A stretch of 64,000 nt of DNA. It comes from Petunia secreta. Lineage: Eukaryota > Streptophyta > Magnoliopsida > Solanales > Solanaceae. The position numbers were made by a program, and so were the translations under genes. Shown piece by piece: positions 32,537-43,918 of the stretch. How positions within the stretch are numbered: the stretch's first letter is position 1; each line of letters opens with the position of its first letter. The stretch covers positions 18,279,501 through 18,343,500 of the forward strand of contig JARKIP010000035.1 of the NCBI GenBank assembly GCA_029990175.1, written 5' to 3'. The notes under the pieces are model-generated. The model was given only the letters and a program-made list of their open reading frames with translations. It did not search any database and was not told the DNA's origin.

Positions 32537-32548
32537 ACTCCCCCTTGG
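32537..32548 (-). other. Polypurine tract of copia remnant
   Basis: The minus strand reads ccaagggggagt beside the LTR. Confidence 0.75.
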
Positions 32549-32663
32549 TTGCCCATGTAATACGCATTATGTACTGCCTCATTAAAAATCTTACCAGGAA
32601 AACCCATTGGGACAAAACCTTGGTTAAGAAAAAAAAGAGTGCAACGCGTATTTTGCTCCCCCT

Positions 32664-33580
32664 GATGAAAACATCATTTAATGTCTCGGAGACGACGCAT
32701 TCCAATCTTGTATATAAGCTTCTCAAATGTTGAGTTTGGCAATGACTTTGTGAACAGATCGGCCAAGTTGTCACTTGAACGAATTTGTTGAACATTTATT
32801 TCACCATTCTTCTAACTATCATGTGTGAAAAAGAATTTTGGTGAAATATGTTTCGTTCTGTCTCCTTTAATATATCCTTCTTACAATTGTTCTATGCATG
32901 CAGTATTATTTTCAAACAATATTGTCGGAATATCCTTGTTCAAAAATCCACACATTTCCTTAATGTGTTGAGTAATTAATCTCAGCCAAACACATTCTCG
33001 ACTAGCCTCATGAATAGCTATTATTTTTGTATGATTTGAGGAAGTAGCCACTAGAGTTTGTTTAGTTGAACGCCATGATATAGCTGTACCTCCACAAGTA
33101 CATAAATTGCCTGTTTGAGATCGACTTTTACGTGGATCAGACAAGTATCCTGCATCTACATAACCAATTAGTTGAAAGTTGGATTCATTTGAATAAAACA
33201 AACCCCTATCAATTGTTCCTCGGAGGTATCTGAATAAATGTTTAATATCATTCCAGTGTCTTTGTGTTGGGGAAGAACTAAATCTTGCTAATAAGTTTAC
33301 AGAAAAGGCAATGTCTGGTCGGGTATTATTAGCAAGATAAATTAGTGCCTCAATTGCACTAAGATATGGTGTTTCAACACCAAGAATCTTTTCATCATTT
33401 TCATGAGGGCGAAATGGATCTTTATTTATGTTAAGCGATCTCACAACCATCGGAGTACTCAATGGATGAGATTTATCCATACAAAATCGCTTTAAAATCT
33501 TTTCAGTGTATGTTGACTGATGAATAAAAATTCCATTTGTCAAATGTTCAATTTGAAGAAAGATAGGTTATATTAAGAGC
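32664..33580 (-). pseudogene. Copia remnant RT C-terminus and RNase H
   Basis: The minus-strand frame 33543-32881 covers the RT-RNase H connection (YLANNTRPDIAFSVNLLARF) and RNase H (GTAISWRSTKQTLVATSSNH, then ILFENNTACIEQL). The end (SSDNLADLFTKSLPNSTFE, GMRRL) is readable at 32664-32810. It is truncated before the catalytic YVDD. No function is possible. Confidence 0.85.
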
Positions 33581-34010
33581 TTGCTTGCATTAATATATTG
33601 TATGACGCCTTGAGAATGTCCCTCTAGTTGTGTCTATGGACTTCCCATCTATAGAAAAGGCAATGTCCCTCTATTTACAGAAAAGGCAATGTCTGGTCGG
33701 GTATTATTAGCAAGATACATTAGTGCCTCAATTGCAATAAGATATGGTGTTTCAACACCAAGAATCTTTTCATCATTTTCATGAGGGCGAAATGGATCTT
33801 TATTTATGTCAAGCGATCTCACAACCATCGGAGTACTCAATGGATGAGATTTATCCATACAAATCGCTTTAAAATCTTTTCAGTGTATGTTGACTGATGA
33901 ATAAAAATTCCATTTGTCAAATGTTCAATTTGAAGTTGCTTGCATTAATACATTGTATGACGCCTTGAGAATGTCCCTCTATTTGTGTCTATAGACTTCC
34001 CATCTATAGA
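33298..34010. repeat. Tandem duplication inside copia remnant
   Basis: Unit 1 (about 33298-33655) and unit 2 (about 33675-34010) are over 95 percent alike by eye. Both run from ggcaatgtctggtcggg to cccatctatagaa. Unit 1 carries an extra aaagataggttatattaagag. The second copy recreates about 60 codons of the same RT segment. Confidence 0.88.
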
Positions 34011-34612
34011 ACATTATCCCTTCTTGTTTTAATGAATTTTGTACTGCTATATTCTAATATATGAGACTTGAACAATGATATTTTATTATTTTAAATTAAT
34101 TTAGTGGAAGTACATTTATATTTTCTCTTAATATTATTCTTGATGATGTGCATTTTTATATCTGGCTACAATTAAGAGTGAGTAAGTGACTTTAAATAGG
34201 AATTGATTTTTAGTAATTAATTTGTGAATGTTCTTTTATTTTTCATTATTGATATAAAATGATTTGTGTAATTTAAATTATTATTTCTCAAGACTTCTTG
34301 ACCATGTTCAAGTACATCTGGTATTAAAAGGTAATATTTTCTGTTAAAGTTAAATTTTGTATTTAAATTAAATAAATATATATTGTATGTTTACCTAAAT
34401 TATTTTTGTTTTAGATTTACATGTCAATAGTTGATAGATGTATATTGAGTATTGTTAAGCATGTAATTTAATTTGAAGTTAGTATTTATTTCATGCCTCA
34501 ATCTTTTTAAAAATATTTAGGAAATAAAAAGAGCAAGACATGTCGAACATGAATAACAAAAATGATGGGAACTTTAAAAAAAACACGTGGACAAAAATAC
34601 TAGGAGACGCGA
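34011..34612. other. AT-rich spacer, no feature recognised
   Basis: It has no open frame with a recognisable domain and no clear repeat. Confidence 0.6.
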
Positions 34613-34967
34613 TGACACGACCCGTAATCCAGTTAGGCCGTGTGGGCACCCGACATCCTCCCCTAGACCCATCAGGCGAACCCTTACCAATTAAATTAGA
34701 AAAATAAATATAATAATTCATAAATAAGGACAAGACTTTAAAAAAAACACATGGCATACTGATACCTCTAAGCTGTACAAAAGAAATTACAGTTGACTAC
34801 CCAACATACTAGGTTTAGGGCTATCCAGACTAGACATCTAAGACAACAAAGGAAGACAGATGCCTCATGAAGGAAGCAAAATACAACTGAAATAATTAAC
34901 ATAAATCTGGTGGCCATCCAGAATAAAAGCTGGCTCACCCTGACAGCTGAAGTCGTCTTCGCTCCTT
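34613..34967 (-). mobile_element. Truncated copy of the 2.6-kb chromovirus-type LTR
   Basis: It matches 1465-1825 closely (tgacacgaccc, ctcccctagaccc, ggctatccagactagacatct). There is no primer-binding site beside it (the flank reads gagacgcga). It stops abruptly at 34967, where Tat gypsy sequence begins. Confidence 0.85.
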
Positions 34968-35199
34968 GTGTTACAATCGGGGACTACGCGTACGGAGTTT
35001 CCAAGTTGGAGATTTTATGTTAAGAAATGTGTCTCAGAACACACAAGAAGCAAATTCAGGAAAGCTAGGCCCTAATTGGGAAGGCCTCTACAAGGTAGTC
35101 GTATCAGTCGGCAAGGGATCTTACCGTTTGACACGACTAGATGGCTCCATAGGCCCAAATAATTGGAATGTGATTCACCTCAAAAGGTACCACTTCTGA
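34968..35199 (+). pseudogene. Tat-1 integrase C-terminal end
   Basis: The frame contains FQVGDFMLRN, GKLGPNWEGLYKV and GSYRL and ends NWNVIHLKRYHF with TGA. It aligns with the Tat-2 integrase tail (FKVGDYVLK, GKLIANWEGPYR, NWNVSHLKRYYF). The catalytic core is absent because the element is cut at 34968. Confidence 0.85.
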
Positions 35200-35302
35200 A
35201 CAGTAAAACGGTCAGTTATTCTCTTCCTACCTTTTACTTTTATGACATTCCTACTTTCATTATATTTCTTCTAAATGGTACTAACGCCCTAAATAAGCGC
35301 AG

Positions 35303-35375
35303 ATCCGTTTAGCTCAACTGGTAGAGCTCGAAGTTCTTCAACTTCGCGGCTGTGGGTTCGAATCCCTCAACGGAC
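35303..35375 (+). tRNA. tRNA-like sequence (Lys-like, probably a pseudogene)
   Basis: The 73 nt fold as a cloverleaf. The acceptor stem pairs TCCGTT with AACGGA (first pair A-C mismatched), the D stem GCTC with GAGC, the anticodon stem CGAAG with CTTCG, and the T arm GTGGG with CCCTC (one mismatch) around TTCGAAT. Box A (TAGCTCAACTGG) and box B (GGTTCGAATCC) of the Pol III promoter are intact. The anticodon loop has 8 nt (TTCTTCAA), so the anticodon is ambiguous (CTT Lys or TTC Glu). The general sequence is closest to what I recall of plant tRNA-Lys(CTT). It lies 103 bp after the integrase stop, in a place where Tat-2 has none. Confidence 0.55.
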
Positions 35376-36084
35376 ACACTCCTCGTTTGGTTATATGTGT
35401 TCTTTTATCTACGACCAGCCTTAACTCTTTTTATGTTACAACTTCTCGTGTTTCAACATAAAACAAGAAGGGTGGTGAGAGGCCCCTGTAGGCCAGATAA
35501 GACCTTTATAAAGGCAAAAAACCTTGTAAAACTTCCACGAAAATAAGAGAAGCCGTTCACAAGGCCAGCGGCTCGGCCAGAGTTAAACTACACACTTTCT
35601 GCGACAACTTTCAACTATCAAAACAATAAGCAAAGTTGTTCGCAAGGCCAACGATTCGGCCAGAACCTATCGACCACGACTCGGTCAGAATGAAACATCT
35701 GCGCAGATCATTCACAACTTATGACCTCTTCCTTGGGAAAAGCTAAGTTAAAACATTCGGACAGACTTTTGAAGACCAGAACTTAGAAAAGTTCAAACTT
35801 CTAAAAAGCTCTTAGACAAAAGGCACGAAGGCTACAACACATCCAAACGAAAGATCAAAGATTCAGGCTATATACAGTCATTGAATTACAAAGGTCAGAA
35901 AATATATACATTATCCTTACAAAACAATAAAATGCCGAAACGACTGACAGAAGTTTTGTTGAGTGATCAAGGCCAATGAAACCGGTCAAACAAGGATCAG
36001 AGAGTCCCTAAGTGACCTCTCCACAACCAGTCATCCGGCTCTCGCCGGATACATAAACCTACAACTTGATTAAAAGGGGGGGCA

Positions 36085-38470
36085 TTAATTTTGGGGACTA
36101 CCACCAGAACCCGATGCACTAGCTCCATCGGCTCTGTCATTATCGCCCGAGCTCTCATCGTCATCATCATCATCTTCATCTACTTCAAACTCTTTGGGAG
36201 AAAGGTTCAACACTTGCCTCACTTCACGAACAACGCACTTTGTTTTCAGCATCGCTTCCTCGACGTTGATCTGACCAGCGTGGACCTGCTCGAGCAATGT
36301 TCGCTTGGCCTCGAGTACAGCAAGCTTCGCCTTGATTTCAAATTGATCACGCAAGTTGGCCAAGTCCTTGGATAACGCGCCTTGAACACTCATCGACTAG
36401 GCAACTTGGTCCTTAGTGGCTTGAAGCTCAGCTCTGGCTTTAGCAGACTCTTCCTTAGCCCATTGCAGGTCCATCTCAAAAGATCCACGCTCATCGAGTG
36501 CCTTGTTCAGCGAAGACTTGCATTCTTCAAGCAGAGCCTCCAGGCCCTGAGCAGATAACCCTTCTTTCTCTTCAGAAAGAATGTCCTTTTCCTTGGTGAG
36601 TTCAATAATATGTTCAACTCATTTTTTTTTTTTGTCTCAGCCAACAAGTTAAATTCACCTCCAAGGAAACCACACTTTTCTCCTAGAGCCTTATTCTCCT
36701 TCAAAGTCTTTCTTCAGTTCGAGCACCTGATCAGGGTCGTTGATCCTGGAACGGAACATCAACTCGGCAGCCATCAAACTTGACTAAAGAAGCAAAAGAA
36801 ATAAGGTTAGAAGTATAAACCCAAAATTAATTCCGACGCAAACGGTGGTAAGGTAAGCATGCAGCGATAGCAAAAGCCAACTCCTCATCACTCATCTCCC
36901 TCATTGTCCACTCCTCTCGGGGACCAATGAGCGATTAAACTGCTTTGGCTAAACTGTCCGGCCTGGTCACGAAGTTGACATTGGGGGCTAGCTTCATAGT
37001 GCATTCCCTCTCGCAGTACTTAGGCTCCCTAGCCTGCTCAAAGGAGAAGTTCGGACCAAATTTGTAGTGCACGCCCTGAATGTCCCTTGGTCCACTGTTA
37101 CCGCCGATGGTGGTCCGCCGAGTGAGCCTTGTCCTTGACATATTAGAATCATCCTCCACTCTAGGATCTCTTGTGTCACATTCTTGTAGACAGACAGGCA
37201 CCTCCCCCTCAGCGGCCACGTTCTCCGAGTCCTCAAAATAAAAAACACGAGGACCCTGGCCACCCTCTTAGGGGATCTCTTCTCCTCTTTCTTCTTCTTC
37301 TTCGCAAACCTTCCTTTTCCCCTTATTTGCACGAGAAGGAGCTGCCTTCATCCCGTTATAAACTCGGGGACTCCCCTCTGGAGTACGGGCAGACTCCTCC
37401 TCGGCTTTAATCTTGTCACTACGAAGAAAGGGCTTTCTTACAAGGGGTTCAGTAGCTTCAATCTCAGTATCTGAAACGTCGATTACCTCCTTGTCAAAAT
37501 CCTCTCCCCGTGCAGACTCGGGGACTTCAGCAGGAGTCTTGGCCTTCTCTTTCTCAGGCTAAGGCACATTGGCACCAGATGGGGTCTCACCTCCAACAAC
37601 TGAGGTTTGCCCAGCAGCAACGGAAGCTTTACGAGCAGATTTCTTCCGTGCTCCGCCCTCACCTTGGCCCTTCTTTTTCTTCTTCTTCAGGGAGCTCATG
37701 CTGCTAGACAGAAGCTCCTCACTGCATTCCCTCCTCCACAGAGCCTCCGCTAAAGCTCTTATAGCTGCGACCTCAGCCTCAGGGTCAGCAGCAGGTCCTG
37801 ACGGCATAGCCTGAGGGGAAGGAGCAGGAAAGAAGTCCCCTTGTGTGCCTAGACCTGCAAGAGGCGGGATGGTCAGAGATAGCAAAACCACGAAGAGAAG
37901 AAATTGCTGTAACAACGAAAAATTCTCACCGTGAGTCTTTGCGGTCAGATTCTTTTGTGTAGCAAAGTACGCCCATTCCCTCTGCTCAGCAGGGAACTTC
38001 TTCAGAATAGCCCCAACCCATGCGGTCAGCTCACCAATCGATATGAGCTCGTCGTAGGGCAGCTTGGCAGCTGTAAGGAAGAATAGAAGGAATGAGTGAA
38101 TAGAGAAGAGGAAGCATGAAAATTCCAAAAGAAAACTCGGGGACTTACGCCTCTTATTCCAGATCTCGGGGAGAGGAGTCTTGGAGTTGAAGGACAATGC
38201 CTGGGTGCGCACGAATATGTACTAGTGCAACCAACCCCAGTCATTTGTGTCCTCAGAACTACGTACCATGCCCTTGCTCCCACGCATTCTGGCGTTGACA
38301 AAACCATCCTAAAAAATTTGTATGCTGTACAAAGAAATAAAATGCTCATATTCAAAAATTTGACCGGTTTCTTCCGCAAACCAGTCCATAAGTGTTACCA
38401 TCCTATACATACTGGGGCTCAATTGCCCCGGCAGAGAAAATACTCCCTACAGAGCCTCTCGAGTACATGA
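36085..38470 (-). pseudogene. Tat-1 antisense gene remnant, homologous to the Tat-2 antisense gene
   Basis: Minus-strand exon 1 is partial (about 38470-38159), with SSEDTNDWGW followed by an in-frame stop and TPLPEIWNKRR at its donor (AGGC|GTAAGT). Exon 2 (38070-37930) contains GELTAWVGAI and ends KTHG|GTGAGA. Exon 3 starts at 37854 (GLGTQGDFF) and hits a stop at 37559. Further 3' the frame at 36393-36085 has a helical stretch with HAGQINVEEAMLK and an acidic run DDDDDDESSGD. These match exons 1, 2, 3 and 5 of the Tat-2 antisense gene, with the first two introns at the same positions and phases. Stops and lost sequence show decay. Confidence 0.75.
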
Positions 38471-38711
38471 TGTAGGGGTATACGTGCAACCAACTGTAAA
38501 TGGGTAGGTGGACATGGCAGACGTGCAGACGTGCCTGCTGCAGTTACTTTTTTACATCGCGCATTTAATGCGCACGTCATTGAAACTTGTCACGTTGCTA
38601 ATGAAGTGCGCATGTCATTGAGGTTCGTCACGTTGCAGATGAAGGTTGGACTTTGCAAACAAAATTTTCTGCCAAAATTCACATCCATTCCTCGAGCAGA
38701 AACTTTGCTCG

Positions 38712-38725
38712 AGAAGTGCGGGAAC
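38712..38725 (+). other. Polypurine tract of Tat-1
   Basis: agaagtgcgggaac lies upstream of ctatc and the LTR start tgtattgg. The same ctatc spacer occurs in Tat-2. Confidence 0.6.
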
Positions 38726-38729
38726 TATC

Positions 38730-39452
38730 TGTATTGGATAAAAACCGATGTCACTTAAAAAGTGACACGGGTCTGCCACGTGGCACGAGCAGAGGTTTCC
38801 CCGGAGAGACATCTAATGGACAGATGACTAGCCAGGCGGTTACCATGAGCAGGCCCAGAGCAGTAACGTAACGCTTCCCAAATCAGCGTGATTTGAATGA
38901 GCGGTTACCTAATCGTACGCCATTGCTTAATGAATGATCATGAAGGCAACGGTTACACACCCAGCGGTTACGTATCCAACAGGTACATACCCAGCGGTTA
39001 CAAACCCAACGGATGCCTATCAAATCTATAAATAGCACCCATTTCCGAATCATTGTAACACACATTCTCTTCTCTATCTACAATATCAATAAAAATACTC
39101 TCTTTTACTCTTGCTCAATACTGTTCTTCATTTTACATTTGTTGCATACCTCGTTCTCAAGTCTACAAGTATAATTGGCAGCAAGTAATCCTCACCCGAA
39201 TTGAAAGATCTAATACGGTTCCTTCTATCTATTTTATTTATGCTTTAGTCCTATTTGTCTTGGATTATTTTGTATTGCTCTCGTATTATTGTTAATAACC
39301 AACGCACACCCGTTGAAAATCGTGCATATATATCCATAATCTCGTAATTAGCGCAATTCCATATTTAAAGTAGGCTAAACTCTTAATCTATCGTGACTCC
39401 ACAAATACAAATTTAATTGTTAATTGGCCTAAAATCGGATCTAGGTTAAACA
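38730..39452 (+). repeat. 3' LTR of Tat-1
   Basis: It begins tgtattggataaaaacc, as Tat-2 does (tgtattgggtaaaaatc), and ends ggttaaaca. A TATA box (tataaata) lies near 39030. It contains a gcggttac/cagcggttac repeat cluster (about 38835-39005). The right edge is inferred by similarity to the Tat-2 LTR end. Confidence 0.72.
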
Positions 39453-39926
39453 AACATGAAATACTAATGTCTTTAGTCGTAAATGTTAATGCGTCAGTCT
39501 CCTTTACTTGCCCTGTCTGGTAGTAGCGTCATACAGAATTAAGTTGAATATAGTTAATAAAAAAGAGCAAGAAGGACATTGGGTAAATAAAACGCCCTTA
39601 ACCAAATTAATATATTTTGCACTATCAAACCTCTTTTTACTCACCTCTCTGTTGTTAAAAGCATTAAATTAGTTAAAACTTTGGTGTATTAGTTTTGTTT
39701 TTTTTACTTATATACAACTTTAGTGTGTTGTCTTTATTTAAAAGATTCTAGTTTCAAATTGATGTTGAGTTGATGAATTTAGTTGCATGAAATAAGAATG
39801 CACATGTACCTCATTATCAAAAAAAAATTGCATGAAATATGAATGCACATGTACCCATGTTAGTTCATGTGATAGTTCACCGTGCATTCATCTAAATTAA
39901 ACACTACAGTATTTGGTTTGAAGATA
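39453..39926. other. Spacer between Tat-1 and Tat-2, no gene
   Basis: It is AT-rich and includes a short direct repeat (gcatgaaata.gaatgcacatgtacc at about 39785 and 39830). Confidence 0.6.
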
Positions 39927-39931
39927 AGTTG

Positions 39932-40489
39932 TGTATTGGGTAAAAATCGACCAGCGGTGATCCGCCCCGGTCATGTAAATCTTAAACGACCGAACACGTC
40001 ACGACTAAACAACTGCCGAAGCGATTGAGCAAGTCGCCGAGTCCTTGAAACCGAAGATGCGTCACCGAAGGCGAGCCGCGAGCTGAGCTTCGGTAACCAT
40101 CACCTCGGTCAAGAAACAGGGCCAAGCCACCGAGGTCGTCAACTCTCACCTCGGTGGACCCCCCTCGGTTCAAGCGGCTTTGCAGCCCACTACCTCACCC
40201 CACTAACTCAGCCACTTCACACCAGGATCGTGGGACAACATGGTAGCAGATAGTGGAGATTGTGGGCAAGGCTTATGCCTATAAATAGTAGCTCATTTTA
40301 TGTAACGATCATCCAGAAAGATATACTGAAACTCTGCCCAAATTTGTACTGAACATCCATATATTGAAATCAAGTTACTTTTACGCATTTACGTCTATTT
40401 TGTGCCTTTATTCAAACTTTGATATAAAGATCTGCTTATATTCGAATCCAAATTCGATTTGTGTACCTAAAACTGATTAGGCTCATACA
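39932..40489 (+). repeat. 5' LTR of Tat-2
   Basis: It is 558 bp, tgtattggg to ctcataca. A TATA box (tataaata, 40280-40287) lies about 200 bp from its 3' edge. Confidence 0.92.
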
Positions 40490-40492
40490 AAT

Positions 40493-40510
40493 TGGCGCCG
40501 TCTGTGGGGA
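40493..40510 (+). other. Primer-binding site of Tat-2
   Basis: TGGCGCCGTCTGTGGGGA lies three bases after the LTR. The TGGCGCC start and GGGGA end are typical of Tat elements primed by a tRNA of the Asp type. Confidence 0.8.
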
Positions 40511-40578
40511 TATAAGCAGTAACGCTTTGTTCCAAAGTTCCAAATCTGTTCTTTGTCGAAAATTTGCGATTCAACGTT

Positions 40579-42801
40579 ATGGCTGATAACAACAACGGCG
40601 GTAACAACGATCGGGTTGACGTTCCGACGAACCAACAACCCCTCATCCCAATGACAACTGAAGAATTTCAAATGTATGTTGTCACCACACTAAGGGCTCT
40701 CCAAAGTAAGCAGGATGAGCAGGCCAGTATCAACGTTGAGTTTCGCGCTTCGTTGGAAGTGAGAAATAGCGCTGCCCCAAACAGCGCCCAGCCTTCGGCT
40801 CCTGGTGGAGGCATCCCGCCCTTCGTTCCTCCGGGCGCAACAACAGGGGGACCTCACAATGGAGCCACGTCTGGGGGCTCGGGGAATAACCCAACTGCAT
40901 CGCCACACTTCTGGACGTTTCCCACCGTGGCTGAGACAATGTCATCGGTCGACGTTGAAAGAATGAGTAGAGAAATCGAGGCGCGCATTGAGGCACGCGT
41001 GGAAAAGCGCCTCGAAGGCCTACCGGGGATAAGCAAGGAGGAGGATGATCTTGACATCGAGCAATATAGGGAGCAGCCCTATAAGCCCGAAGCAGCTCCA
41101 GCTCCAACTCCCCCGGGCTTCAAACTCACATTCCTTAAAAAGTACGATGGGACGACTAATCCCAAGGAGCACATCAGGGAATACATGTCCATGGTAAAGA
41201 GCAACGACTTAACATCCACACAGCTCGAGTCGATGTTCTTAAAGAAGTTTGGTAGTTCATTAGAAAAAGGTGCTCTTCGGTGGTATCTGTGCTTGCCAGC
41301 GGGGTCAATCTCTTCGTTTAAAGAACTATCCAGCGCCTTTGTCAAGGCTCACACCGGCGCGCAAAAGATCCTCCAGAGGAAGGAGGATATATGTGAAGTA
41401 AAGCAACGGTCCGGTGAGCCACTTAAAGAGTTCCTCGAGCGGTTCCACGCTGAACGCATTGAATTGCCTCGAATGGATGATACCTTGGCCATCATGGCAT
41501 TCGAAAAGGGTATCAATAGTCGCAATTCAGGTGCTGCAGCTGAATTGCGCAAAGAGTTGCAACAATATCAGGTCCTGACGTGGGAGGATCTACATAGACG
41601 AGCTTACTCCAAAATCAGATTGGAGGAGGCAGAGTTCAAGAACTAAGGTTATCATAACCGAGGTGATACTTCAAATCGTGTCGAGGCGCCACAAAATAAT
41701 TCGAAGGGGAGGTATGAACCTTACACTTCGACGAGGCAACATGTTAGCCAGAGGTTGGGGAACGCCCCCGGTAACTCATACCCAGCCTCTCATATAAGCC
41801 AAAGGCTCGGAGGGAAGGTTCAAACCAATGTGAACCAAAGAAATCCCTCGAGCTCCGCTTCGGTCCCTAGAAAGGATCTTCCTTGGATCCAAGATTATAA
41901 TTTCAACATATCGACCTCGGAGCTGGTCGACGTTGTTAAGGGGACAGCCGGGGTAAGGGTTCCCAAAGATATGAGGACCCCAGCGGACAAAAGGGATCAG
42001 AATCTGCATTGTGAATTTCATGCAGATTATGGCCACAGAACCGAGGACTGCAAAGCCTTACGCCTCGAGGTGGCCCACCTACTGAAGAAGGGAGTCTTGG
42101 CAGATTTCCTCACTGATAAAGGGAAAGACAACTTTTCCAAGAACCGAGGTGACGAACAACCACCTCGGGCTCCACCCCCTGAAAGAGTAGTGAATGTTAT
42201 CACCGGGGGATCTGAAGTGAATGGCGTGAACTTTGCCGCTGCCAAAATGTTCGCTAAGCTCTCCATCACTATGGAGAAAAGGACTCGGGTTGGAGGCTCG
42301 GGCAAAGATATTGTTTTCGATGACGATGATTGTGATGGGATGATGTTCCCCCATCACGACGCGCTAGTCATCATGTTGAGGATCAATGACTCCGATATCA
42401 AAAGAGTCTTGATCGACCCCGGGAGCTCAGTTAACATAATTAGCTACGGGGCCGTTAAGAAGATGTGGTTGAAGGGTGAAATTGTTCCCAAGTCAACAGT
42501 GTTAGCTGGCTTCAACAACTCCACGGAGAAGACTTTGGGTGAGATCACACTCAAAACATTCGCTGAGGGAGTTACCAAAGAGACACTGTTCCAAGTTATG
42601 CCCGAGGACCTAGCTTACAATGTAATCCTCGGAAGACCATGGATCCATTCCATGGAGGCTGTTCCCTCCACCCTACATCAAGTGATCAAATTCCCTACAC
42701 CTTGGGGAGTTAGATCGATCAAAGGGGAGCAGCGAGTAGCAAGAGAATGCTATTCAGTTGCACTAAAAAGTGGAGTCGCCCCGGTTGGGCCAAAACAATA
42801 A
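40579..42801 (+). pseudogene. Tat-2 gag-protease, one in-frame stop
   Basis: The frame starts at ATG 40579, and a single TAA at 41644-41646 separates two open halves in the same frame. The first half is gag: an N-terminal Pro/Gly-rich region, then the retrotransposon gag domain (about residues 175-355, FKLTFLKKYDGTTNPKEHI to YSKIRLEEAEF). The second has a CEFHADYGHRTEDC zinc-binding motif and the aspartic protease with RVLIDPGSSVNII, where DPG replaces the usual DTG, a variant I recall from Tat elements. The frame ends at 42801, where pol continues in the next frame (42770 on). This is probably a frameshift lesion rather than a programmed shift. Confidence 0.88.
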
Positions 42802-42802
42802 G

Positions 42803-43918
42803 CTACAGGATTCGGGGTCAAGCGGGGAGGACGCCCGAGGAGGAGTCGAAAAATTTCCAGCCTGTGTTCAAGAGCCTCAGAAGCAAAAGGCCGAGGACTC
42901 AACTATTGAAGAGTTGGAATCTTTCACTCTATCGAAAGATTTCCCCGATAGGAAGGTATTTGTCGACTCGGAGTTGGACCCGGAGTCGAAAAGAGCAATC
43001 ATAGAAGTTTTGAAGTCCAACCACGATTGTTTTGCTTGGTCGCACTCAGACATGACGGGTATCGATCCGGAGATCATGACCCACAAATTGAATGTAGACC
43101 CAAAGTTTACCCCGGTGAAGCAGAAGAAAAGACCTCACGCTGGGGTCAAAAAGAAGGCGATCGAAGACGAAACCGCCAAATTGCAAGAGAATGGCTTCAT
43201 CAGAGAAGTGAAGTATCCCGAGTGGTTGGCCAATGTTGTGGTGGTGCCGAAGAAGAATGGCAAGTGGATAATGTGCGTAGATTACACTGACCTGAACAAA
43301 GCTTGCCCCAAAGATTCATACCCACTGCCACAAATTGACAGGTTAATAGACTCCATGGCTGGACATAAACTATTAACTTTTCTAGATGCATACTCGGGGT
43401 ACAACCAAATTCTCATGGATCCGAAGGACGAAGAGAAAACCTCGTTCATCACAGACCGAGGTACCTTCTGTTACAAAGTAATGCCCTTCGGTCTAAAGAA
43501 CGCCGGGGCGACCTACCAAAGGCTGGTGTGTCGCATGTTTAAAGAGTACATCGGGAAGTCTATGGAGGTCTACATAGACGACATGCTCATCAAATCGATC
43601 CAAATCGAGGATCATTTGAATCATCTGAGGGAAGATTTTGCTGTATTGAGACAATATGGTATGAAACTGAACCCCGAGAAGTGCGCCTTCGGCGTAGGAT
43701 CAGGCAAATTCTTGGGTTTTATTGTCTCCGAACGAGGAATCGAAGCCAACCCGGATAAAATCAGAGCCATTGAAGAAATCCCCGAGGAGTTAACCGGGGT
43801 AAAGGAGGTTCAACGCTTAACTGGCCGAGTCGCTACCTTGAGTCGCTTTATCTCGAGGTCCTCGGAGCGATGCCACAACTTCCTCTCCGTTCTGAGAAAG
43901 AACAATCACTTCGAGTAG
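42803..43918 (+). pseudogene. Tat-2 reverse transcriptase
   Basis: It includes the Tat linker (DCFAWSHSDMTGIDPEIMTHKL), RT fingers and palm (LNKACPKDSYPLPQID, FLDAYSGYNQI, MPFGLKNAGATYQRL) and the catalytic motif YIDDMLIKS at about 43573-43600. The frame closes at TAG 43916-43918 after NNHFE, at a place where gypsy RTs have Trp, and resumes at once in the same frame. The active-site residues themselves look intact. Confidence 0.9.

Larger units (their letters stand above)
32110..34010 (-). mobile_element. 5'-truncated Ty1-copia remnant upstream of the SDR gene
   Basis: It comprises a 3' LTR (32110-32532), polypurine tract, RNase H and the end of RT on the minus strand, then a tandem duplication of its broken end. 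Gag, protease, integrase, most of RT and the 5' LTR are missing. It is oriented toward the SDR gene. Confidence 0.8.
34968..39452 (+). mobile_element. 5'-truncated Ty3-gypsy Tat-lineage element (Tat-1)
   Basis: It keeps the integrase C-terminus (34968-35199), a tRNA-like sequence (35303-35375), an antisense gene remnant (36085-38470), a polypurine tract and a 3' LTR (38730-39452). Gag through most of integrase and the 5' LTR are gone. The layout equals that of Tat-2, but sequence similarity is limited, so it is a different family of the same lineage. Confidence 0.82.

Noticed and set aside
42770..42801. Programmed frameshift between Tat-2 gag-protease and pol
   Set aside because: Tat elements usually read gag-pol in one frame and no slippery site is evident. 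An ordinary indel in an already damaged copy is simpler.
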